Assembly (NCBI GenBank): GCA_947623455.1
Contig: OX392527.1
Location: 9,234,001-9,298,000 of the forward strand
DNA: 64,000 bases
DNA from: Mimachlamys varia
Taxonomy: Eukaryota > Mollusca > Bivalvia > Pectinida > Pectinidae
Reading direction: 5' to 3'
Shown here: one piece after another, positions 23,401-35,400 of the stretch
Layout of the letters: the number at the start of each line of letters is the position of its first letter
Position numbering within the stretch: the stretch's first letter is position 1
Made by a program: the position numbers and the translations under genes
The notes under the pieces: model-generated
The model's input: only the letters and a program-made list of their open reading frames with translations
Told to the model about the DNA's origin: nothing
Databases searched by the model: none

Positions 23401-26400
23401 AACCAATTTTGCGGGAACAAAATTGTGATTTCTATGTTTACCAGTTCCATCTGATGCCAAAGTTAATTGGGAATCATTCGGGATGTTTCGTCATATTTCG
23501 AATTTGACGTCACGCCATGATTGGTCTCCGATTCTCTGGATAAGTCTATCTTAGGACTGTGCAAGGAAATGTAAAAACATGCACACCTATCCGGTAAATG
23601 TTAGTTCTACTGCTTTTAAAACACCTCAACACGTTCTACTTACAAAGGGTTGCGTTCCTGTTTGGCTGCCAGCGCCCTCATGTAGTCATTGTAGTCTTTA
23701 TCGGAAGAGGATTCCTTCTTCTCTCGGGCGGAGCTGGATGATGTTTTTGCTTTGTCGACCGGCGTGAGACGAGCAGACGGACTGGAAGTTTGAGACTTGC
23801 TAGTCCTCTCGCCGCCATCTTCTGCTTCCTTCTTCATCCACGGGTAGAGCATCCCCGCCGACGGGAAAGAGTGGCGGTCACTGTTGGGCGTGGTGCCACG
23901 CTTTTTGTGAAGGAATTCCAGGAGTTCACTCGGCGCCGAGGGGGATCGTTCGGGATGCTTCTTCTGATGAAGGTGTGCTGACAGAGAATGGCCTTTCGGA
24001 ACTCTCCTTTCTTCCACACTTGGTGCATGCTTTCTTGAATCTTTCCTCTGTTCGTCTATTATTTTTGCGATTTTCATTTCTGCAATTAAAACAAATCTGT
24101 TTTAGATTAGATTATTTAGATACAGAAAACGACATGTACATTTTTTCATAAATCAACATTATCAATGAGATATTTTCTTCAAATTTCCTCTGGAGTGCCA
24201 TAAGGCATTTCAATCTAGGTTATACAATTTTTAAGAATCAAAATTCTCGAAGACATAATCCTGCACAAAACAAGTAGAAAATGCATACCTGGTGAAGGTC
24301 TACTTGTTTTAATAAACAAACGTCCCATAACACACGACCATCCCATAAAACAAGACCGTCCTATAACATACGACCATCTAAGAATATATAACTGTCCCCT
24401 AATATGGCCTTTCCATAATACAAGACCGTCCCATAACACACGACTGTCCCATAATGTGCCAGTCTCATAATATACCCGTCCCATAACACAAGACCGTCTC
24501 ATAACACACGACAGCCCCATAATATGCCAGTCCAATAGTATGCCCGTCCCATAACACACGACCGTCTCATTATACATGACAATGACCTCTAAAACAGGTA
24601 AAGTGATACGATCATATTGTCCGCCTATCCTGTATGAACAATATCATGGAGAGCTCTATAAAACAATGTCACTGATTTGTTCGTTTGCGTACCTGTTTCA
24701 AGTGGATTTCTGATCGGTTGTGTTGGCATTTGCCACAACGCCTTTTCGAGTTTTGCTGCGTCTATCACTTGTTCCCGTTTCTCCTTGATAGAATCGGTCA
24801 CTTCTTCCGGTTTGCCTTTGAGCAAGTCGGGCCTGTTTTCTCGTCGTACTTTGCTGAACGCGTCTATGTCCTTCTGTTGATCATTCGTAAATTCAAACAT
24901 GTCGCGTCTATTGTCTTTGGTCAAATCAGCCGGATAATCTTGCTTCTTATTTGATATGTCGGCCGGACAATCTCCACTCTTCGTGGACAAGTCATTCGGA
25001 CAGTCTTTTTTCTTATTGGTCAGATCACCTGCATTCTCCCGTCTCTCCTTGGTCACTTTCTCTCTGTTCACCCGGAGCTGGTCGATGATGCTTCCAAGTT
25101 TTGATTCTCTAGCAGGGCTAAAATTTGAAACGACACATTGTGCTTAGGACCTTGATAAATATAGGGATACATTGCGTACATTTTTTTCAACTCCCAAAAG
25201 AATTAAAACATCAATGAGCGTATCTGTGTTATATAAATCGTGCATGTGATCAGGATAAGTTACATGAAATCTCTGCAGCTGTTATGAGACATATTTGACG
25301 TTATAAGCTCTGCAGGTGAGATAAATTGCTTACCTTGGACGCTTGGATGACACTTTTTGTTCCTCAACTTTCTGTTCTTCTTCCTCTACTTCTTCCATCT
25401 CCATCTTGTCATTTCCTTGTGTCTCGTCTTCAGCTTCCTGATCTTGGATTACCGGTTTCTCAACCACATTAACAACAGTTTCTTCTTTTACTTCCTCGGT
25501 AACTTCCGGTTCTGTAATTTCTTCGATCTCACTGTTGACCTTGACCTCTTCCTCCTCTGTCGGTTGTTCAGTATCCTCCACTTCCTCTGTATTATCACCT
25601 TCCTCGTCAGATTTACATTCCTCAAACAATTCCTTTCCACACTCAGGACTTTTATCTGCAGCGCCGTCCACATCATCGTCAATAATTGTTTCTGTTTCAC
25701 ACTTAGGTGAAGCAGTCTCCTCTTGCACTGGTTCGTCCTCCGCTATTTTCTTGTCACACGATTTGTCCGATTTTATAGAAGAATTACTTTCTTCATTGGA
25801 TTCAAATGAGAACACGTCCATCTCGTTTTGGAATTTTTTTGATGTTAATGACGTTTGCCGATTGGCAATGAGATCATGTTTTGTTTTGTTGTCACTTTCG
25901 GAGGTCACTTTGTCTTGCTCAGTGACGGAGTCCATGAAGTCGACATCGTAGTTTTCTGTTGAGTCACTGTTGGCGTCCGAGATGTCACCTTCAGAACCCG
26001 ATTGCTCCTTGCTGGGATCCGAATTACTCTTAACCTCCTCGGAATCTCCTTCCACCGACTGCTCCTTACCAGATTGGACTTGCGTTTCCCGACTCTCTCC
26101 GTTTTCCTCTCCGGCTGAATCGAGGTTAACGTTGACTTTCCGTCGACCCCGTCGGGAGGACAGCGATCGTTTCCCGCCCTTCTTTGGTCGTTTTCCATTC
26201 TGCAAAATACGACAAAAACAAACCTTTTTAACCGTTACATACAAGTATTTCCTGTGTTGTACGTATGTGTCTATATGTTATTGTCGCCAGGAAAGACGAC
26301 GTACCTTTTACTTACTATTAAAGTTAATGGTACCTGTGTCCTTTAAATACTAACTTTTTATTTATTTATTTATTTATTTATTCATTCATTCGTTGTTTAC

Positions 26401-29400
26401 TTTGTCTCGGGGTCACTATCAATGTTTCATCTGTTTTGAAATGTTAAACCATTGAGATGTTTCTTGAAATATACAACCATCCACCACCGACACCATTAAC
26501 AATTGAAATCATCAATAAAATTTCGCTAAGCACTACCGTAACGCTGTCGTCAAGCTTTATCGGATACGTTAAAAACATAAGATACTTTTCTGATATAAAA
26601 CTGGAAATAAGGCAGACGGGCACTCGTTTGTATAGTGTGTAACATGTCTATATGGCGCGGCTCGCTAGGGTATTAGAGAGATAGGCTCGATAACACACGC
26701 TTATAATCGGCATAGCGATCAGACGCAATACTGTGTTTGTTTGAGCTCAAGTGTGGTTTACGACAAGTCACGAAACCGCCTGGTAAATGAAGCGTCTCCG
26801 CTAAACACCCGTAATATCGCTATAAACGTGTGCTTTCATTTGTAAATGTGTTAAATAAAATCTACACAGGGACGCATTCACGGTGTATACGGGGTCGATA
26901 GGGTTGTCTGTATGTGCGTCATTCGCCAAGAACATTATCTCCGTACATGAAGTGACAATTTATCTACACGTGTAGGGTACTCATCTTGCCGCGCATGACC
27001 GAAAGTCGTACGATGCTCTATGCTCGATATAAGTCTATCAAAGGTTTTAATCTAGCTCGTTTTTTATTTGTTTGGACGTAGTGTTCAATGTGTATCGTCA
27101 GCTAAAGCCGTCACGGCCAGCACAATGTGTTGTAACATATGTACACTATTACAAGTTAAATACTCGGTACGACAACAAAGGGCCGCTCTCCGCCGTCTGT
27201 CGGCCGTGTCCGTTATATCACCACACACGGGTTACTAGTTTAAATATCGAGACCTTACTGATAACAAAGACTTACGACTGGGCGAGCAGCCGTCCACGCA
27301 AGTTATGTATGGTCACTTTTAATAATGTATTCTATAGTGTGTCGGACATGTGCGTTCATGCCATGCCTCCTTGTTTCTTTGTGTTAGGCACGTTTCATAC
27401 CCTCGTCAAGCATTGATTCGTCATCGATCGGACAGTTGGAGTTTGGGATATCGATTTCAGTATTGACTAAGTTGATATATGTACAACTTCAGACGGCGCG
27501 AATACACCGTAACCGGAGGCGCTCTACACTCCGATCGAAAATAATGAATGTTGAAATTGGCGACAAACACGAGCTAAGCAATGAAAAAATAAGGTTGGGA
27601 TAATTTGGTTGCGGCGGGATCGAGGACACTAAATGGCTATTGGAATAGATTGCAACAATAGGACCACATCTCGAACTAGCCTGTAGTGGTTTACTGTATT
27701 TAGTTTAATTTAAAAAGGACGCTTGAAGAAAGTATAAACGTACACTAGACTACAAACTACATTTTTAAAAATTAAAAATTAAAATGCAAGATATGTAATG
27801 AAGTGATCGGACTTGTGGTGATTAAGGACGAGCGCCACGCGATGTTTAGGACGTGTATCACGTGGTGTTGAGGACGTCTATCACATGGTGTTCAGGAAGG
27901 GTCTCGTGTCGCTAGCATGCCGAGATTAAACTTTAGACTGACGGAAGTTCACCAACAGACCAATTTATGGTCGCTGGGTTTATCGATTAACGTGGCGTGT
28001 TTTGTTATCGATTTTCCAATATCTTCTGGGTCCTATCGCAGCAAAATCGATCACTTGATTAAAACAGTAAGCTCATTATACGCTAAAACTCGACCCTTCA
28101 ACTTAATCATATCTGGTGGTAGTAGTTAGATCAGCGTGTAGCGCCCCGTAGGTGTACGAGAGCTGGCGCTTTAGATAACATTTATCCTCTTCCCGTCGCC
28201 AGAGTACATGTTGTAAATCCGCTCTATCGACGGTATACCTACGCGAATCGCATATTGATTTCACGGGCGTAGTAACATGCGTCAATCGGGGTCGCTCTAG
28301 TGTTTCACGCCGGAGAGGGTATCTATCCACCAGCGCTTTATCTTTACAACATATCTATTTTAGTCACCGCTAAGACGAATTCTGTCTAAAACCATCCCCT
28401 TCGTGTTCACAAAGGTTATTTATTTCCCGTAAAATATTTCCAGTTATAGACGTTTATGCAGGTATGTACGCAAGTACTACGGCAATGTACGGAAATGTGC
28501 AGCCGTTCTCGTCACGCGTACGAGGCCGTGGTGTAAGGGTGAACAGCATACGATCAGGGCGCCAAACACTCCCGCGGGACCGGATCCGCTTCCCGCTGTA
28601 AAGACATTTGGAGCCGATCACGCAGAATCTCTAGACAGAATCATCAACGATAGCATGAACGAAATTCCCCAGCTAAAGTTTATGTAGCACGACGTTGTGG
28701 CCTCGTCGGGGTGGTAAGGCTGTCGCCGGTCTCCCAGCTGTTGTGGCACATAAAAACGGGCAAGCTGTCGTAACGATTGTGTACGGGTACAAATCGGCGG
28801 GCTGCTCTGCTGTCAGTTACCGAAATCTACACTATACGGGTACGACACTTATCTCATGGACAATCAAATATTCCTATTGCGTTTTCATTTCGTCTTCGCA
28901 ATCAAATACGTTTGGTTCAATTTAGGTTCACGTGAAATGGAAAACACGTTTCAGTATGGCTTTTATTTCCTGTACTGATACGCATGTATTACTTAATCAA
29001 TATACATCCGTGATAAAGCGGGCTATAAACTATCGTGACATATACGTTAGAGTTACTGGTAACGCGCCGTGCTGTTGTGTGAGACCATTGGGCCGTTTCA
29101 ACACCCGCATTCCCTGTCGAGCAAGCCGACGATTACGTGTACAACAACCATTTATCATATTTCCAAGCTCGTATGTGGGTGTGGCGGATATACACAAACC
29201 CACACAAGTTTATAAACAATCGTGTGTATGTGTACATACGGAAACAGAAAAATCCTCAACACCCAACAAAGCTCAGTGCAGCCTCTAAACCAAACCAATT
29301 TCCCGTTAGTTGTTACAAGGGAACAGACAACTCTCTACATTTTCAATTTTCAAAGTTTTCATTTAAACATATTTTATCAACGTAATCAACACCAAATAAC

Positions 29401-32400
29401 AAACTGGATTCTCGAACTTGTAAATAAACTACGCTCAGCCTCGGGTTACGGAAACTGGAAACACAAACTGATAAAAAATCTCGTTCAGCTACAATTTACG
29501 GAAACTTGAAACACAAACTGATAAATAATCTAGTTCAGCTACAATTTACGGAAACTTGAAACACAAACTGATAATGAATCTCGTTCAACTACAATTTACG
29601 GAAACTTGAAACACAAACTGATAAATAATCTAGTTCAGCTACAATTTACGGAAACTTGAAACACAAATGATAATTAATCTCGTTCAACTACAATTTAAGG
29701 AAACTTGAAACACAAACTGATAAATAATGTCGTTCAGCTACAATTTATAAAATCTTGAAACACAAACTGATAAATAATCTCGTTCAGCTACAATTTACGG
29801 AAACTTGAAACACATACTGATAAATAATCTCGTTCAGCTACAATTTACGGAAACTTGAAACACAAACTGATAAATAATCTAGTTCAGCTACAATTTACGG
29901 AAACTTGAAACACAAACTGATAATGAATCTCGTTCAACTACAATTTACGGAAACTTGAAACACAAACTGATAATGAATCTAGTTCAGCTACAATTTACGG
30001 AAACTTGAAACACAAATGATAATTAATCTCGTTCAACTACAATTTAAGGAAACTTGAAACACAAACTGATAAATAATCTCGTTCAGCTACAATTTACGGA
30101 AACTTGAAACACATACTGATAAATAATGTCGTTCAGCTACAATTTATAAAATCTTGAAACACAAACTGATAAATAATCTCGTTCAGCTACAATTTACGGA
30201 AACTGGAAACACAAACTGATAAATAATCTCGCTTAGCTACAATTTACGGAAACTTGAAACACAAACTGATAAATAATCTCGTTCAGCTACAATTTAAGGA
30301 AACTGGAAACACAAACTGATAAATAATCCCGTTCAGCTACAATTTACGGAAACAGGAAAAACGAACTAATGAATAAGTTATGTTCGACTACAATTTACGG
30401 AAACTGGAAACACAAACTGATAAATAATCGCTTAACTACAATATACGGAAACTGGAAACCCGAACTAAAAGATACAATTTGCTCAACTACAATTTACGGA
30501 AACTTGAAACAAACTGACAAATAAATCTTGTTCCATTGCAACATACAAACTGGAAACACCAACTGATAAATAAATCTTGGTGCGGTTACAATTTATGGAA
30601 ACTTGGAAACACGAACTGATAAATAAATGTCGTTTAGCAATGTACGGAAAGCGGAAACACGAACTTTTTATAAACAAATCCCGCTTGACTACAATAATCG
30701 TAAATTAGAAACAGGAATTATTTAGATAACATTCGGTCAACAAAAATTTACGGAAACCGGAAATGCGAGCTAATCAATAATTTTCGCTCATCTAAAACAA
30801 ATGACAGAAACTGGAAAATTGTACATTTATTTCGCTCAGTTAAATTTACGAAACAAGATACACGAATATTGTAGTATTAAAACAAATATGCATATGATAT
30901 TATACGGAAACACGAATATTGTAGTATAAATACAAACACTATCTACGGAAACACGAATATTGTAGTATAAATACAAACACTATCTACGGAAACACGAATA
31001 TTGTAGTATAAATACAAACACTATCTACGGAAACACGAATATTGTTGTAGAAATACAAATACTAAAACACTATCTACGGAAACACGAATATTGTGGTATA
31101 AATACAAACACTATCTATGAAAACACGAATATTGTAGTATAAATATAAACACTATCTACGGAAACACGAATATTGTAGTTTAAATACAAACACTATCTAC
31201 GGAAACACGAATATTGTGGTATAAATATAAATACAAACACTATCTATGAAAACACGATTATTGTAGTATAAATACAAATACTATCTACAGAAACACGAAT
31301 ATTGTAATATGAAAACAAATACTATCTACGGAAACACGAATGTTGTAGGAAAAAATACAAACACTATCTACGGAAACACGTATATTGTAGTATAAATATA
31401 AATACGAACACTATCTATGAAAACACGAATATTGTAGTATAAATACAAATACTATCTACGGAAACACGAATATTGTAGAATAAAAACAAATACTATCTAC
31501 GGAAACACGAATATTGTAGGAAAAAATACAAACACTATCTATGGAAACACGAATATTGTAGTATAAATACAAACACTATCTACGGAAACACGAATATTGT
31601 AGTATATATACAAACACTATATCTATGAAAACACGAATGTTGTAGTATAAATACAAACACTATCTACGGAAACACGAATATTGTAGTATAAAAACAAACA
31701 CTATCTACGGAAACACGAATATTGTTGTAGAAATACAAATACTAAAACACTATCTACGGAAACACGAATATTGTAGTATAAATACAAACACTATCTACGG
31801 AAACACGAATATTTTAGTATAAATACAAATACTAAAACACTATCTACGGAAACACGAATATTGTAGTATAAAAACAAATACTATCTACGGAAACACGAAT
31901 ATTGTAGTAGAAATACAAATACTAAAACACTATCTACGGAAACACGAATATTTTAGTATAAATACAAATACTAAAACACTATCTACGGAAACACGAATAT
32001 TGTAGTAGAAATACTAAAACTCTATCTACGGAAACACGAATATTGAAGTATAAATACAAATACTAAAACACTATCTACGGAAACACGAATATTGTAGTAT
32101 AAATACAAATACTAAAACACTATCCACGGAAACACGAATATTGTAGTATAAATACAAATACTAAAACACTATCTACGGAAACACGAATATTGTAGTATAA
32201 ATACAAACACAATCTACGGAAACCCGAATATTGTAGTATAAATATAAATACTAAAACACTATCTACGGAAACACGAATATTGTAGTATAAATACAAATAC
32301 TATTTACGGAAACACGAATATTTTACTATCAATAGAATAACATAAGATGTACTAGTACCTACGCCATGTTTCAGTTGGCTGTGATCGTTAAACTATAATT

Positions 32401-35400
32401 TATGGAAATTGACACACGTCCTTATATAACAAGAAATAGTTTTCAATACCATTTTACGGAAACCATCCAACTATATCGATGAACTACAATTTACGGAAAA
32501 GTCTTACTCAACTACAGTTCACGGAAGCAGAACACACGTACAACTTCCACACAGTTTTCGCCAACCTGTGATATTTCACCGATAAACCTCTCTCGCTTAT
32601 ATCTTACGGAAATAGAAACAAAATGGACCAGATCAAAAATGTACGACCGTATGGATAACTTACAAATAATGTTATTTATCGAGGTAAATCTCGCTCAGCG
32701 TTCAAAAATGTATTACCAACAATATAGTGACTATACACGAGGTCTCTATCAGGGTGTAGTTAAATACTTTAACAGGCGATTGTCGGTCAGACATAAACAG
32801 CGTGCTGATGTGTTCACCTATCTCTGTATTGATATCAGTGGACGAAACATTGTGTATGACATTATCGGGAATTTGGCCGATATCCAGTAAAAACCGACAC
32901 CGCTCGCCTTCCGATCAATAACCAATTGGTTGACTTTCGTCAATTTAATACGGCGTTATTAACACGGCAGAATGTCGTGCCTGTTTAATGACTCTAGGCG
33001 CAGCGCTTTTAAGGCAATGTCTATTTCCGAACAAAAATAAAACCGCCGTAAATACAGTCTTTATTGTGTTACACCCCAAGCAACTACGGAAAACGTTTGC
33101 AAAGCGCGTGCACAGTTGACCTAAGATAAGACAGTGGTGCGTGTCCCACCAATAACCATGGACGCAGTTGCGTGCGAACTTTTGCCGCGTCGCGTCGACT
33201 GAGACGCGCTATCGGATATAACCCCGTGGATTCTCTTTCAGCAATCATTACTTTTCATTTGCATAATGAGGCTCTGTGAGGGTTCCTAGCAACGGTTTAG
33301 TTCTCGTGTCGTACATATTAGTCATGTCCACGGTTCATCTAATATTCGTGTCGTATTCATGACAACCTTTTCAAAAATTCTGTAACCGAATACCCAGTGC
33401 TGAGTTGTTACTGCTAACTATCCTTACATATAATTTACAGAAGGAAAACATTACCAGTAAACACCCCACGAGATAGGTCACGTACACCGTCAACGGTTAT
33501 ATTCAGAAAATTCAAACTTTTAAACGAGTTTGATAGCGAGATAAATAAATGAGGCACGGACATAAAGAATTTAGTGTTTTTACGATTTTGTATTTTATGA
33601 GTAGCGTGCGTGGCTAGGAAGTAGTAATATAAGTCTGCCGGGATCGATCGCCTGGGAACACGTGTTTCGGTATTACGTGGTTATCAGACCCGGCTAGATA
33701 TCGTACACCGGCCTATCACTCTATACCATCATATATTTATTTTGTGTACGAGTTCCGTACCCCGTGCAGTACACTGCCCTAAGTACGATCGTGCGTCAGT
33801 CAATCAAGCACTCGGCGTGTCCCGACAGAGACTTTCACGTGTACCGCGGGGCTGCCTGCTAGCGTGTACATATTACCAAAGATTGATCATTTATGCATCA
33901 CTGATTTTGACGATTTTGTAAATCTAGATCGCCTGAAAACTGCGGAAAAAAATTGATCACAACCATCTAGAATATTATAACTATGATATGTGCAGTATTG
34001 TAAAACAGCTGTTTTGGACTTCACAACTAACACTCGCCGCAGTGCTGTGTTAGTCTGACGTGCGCCGACTAACTCGTGTTAATAATTAAATAAAAAATAA
34101 CAGTTCGGCGTATTAGCCTGGGCTGCGTACGATAACGCTAGACCACGCCAACCGGTCTCGTTAACAATTAATTTTTGCCATTTCCTCCTTCATACTTGAA
34201 ATAGCGGGCGACAAAGCCAAATATTATTATTGAAACGTTCGTTGGCGACAAAAAAAAGTTATTTTTAAAAAGCCTTTAAAAATCAGCCAATTCAATTCCG
34301 TATTGGAGGTTTCTATTTAAATGTTGGACGTGATCGGTTGATTAAACTTTTAGTACTCATCATTTTAATTTATAGCACGTATAAACACTTCCACATGATA
34401 TACCCGTGTAGGCCAGTACGTAACACCATACACGGGTCCAGTACGTAACACCATACACGGGTCAATGGACCCGCGGTAACGATTTCCTGTAGACGAAAAT
34501 AAAGGCCCCAGAGAAAATCAAACATCGCTTTTATCGCCTTTGGACAAAGGATCTAGGAAAATGGCAGTGAATGCCTGTGTCGACATTGGCCGGAAGGCGG
34601 TAAACGGCGAGCTTACAACCCAGTTTACCTCAACAATGAAAAGAATATTTATCTGATAATAGCAGAACCTATTACGACAAAACCTTTGGAAGAATCCGGC
34701 TCAATGGCGGCTGTCTTAACGGCTATTGTAAGTCGAACATGACACTTGCTTAATCAAACAGACTTATAGTCACGTAGGTATGACGTACGTAAGCCGGCTA
34801 CGACGAGAGTGTTACACGTAACATGTCTATAGCTGGTATACATGTACCACAAACAACATGTCTATAGTAGTATATGTATCATTGATACAAACAACATGGC
34901 CAGCACACAAATCTACACACGTACCACATTTAATCGGTCATGTACACATCTACACACACATCATATTGATAAACTTCGATCCAAGTTAACTGGCGACGAA
35001 AACAAATTAAACAAAAGTCACAACACCCCTTATACAAAACTGTCTGCGTCAAAAGAGTTCTCACGCGTAATTACGAAACGTGCGTTTGTAATAAAACTAG
35101 TTCTAACTTTTGTCATTAAACGAAACATGATATATTATACTCGGGGATATTCGTGTCGCTGGTATATTAGTATCATATATAACACGTTATACATACGTGA
35201 CTGGACAGACAGGAATGCTGTGCGACACAGCGGGGTGCCAGGTGACTTACCTATGACGCCTCCCCCTCCTCCCCTCCCTCCCCCCGGGGTGCCAGGTGAC
35301 TTACCTATGACGCCCCCCCCCCTCCTCCCCTCCCCCCGGGGTGCCAGGTGACTTACCTTGGACGTCCCTCCCACGGAGAGTATCCCCTTTGAGAAGAGGA

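Noticed and set aside
24215..24577. Minus-strand frame MYNETVVCYGTGILL... in intron 3
   Set aside because: It runs through the 18-bp repeat and is not needed for, or compatible with, the phase-matched exon 3 to exon 4 junction.
25357..25951. Plus-strand frames opposite exon 2 (Leu/Phe- and Ser-rich)
   Set aside because: They are the antisense shadow of the Glu/Asp/Ser-rich coding exon.
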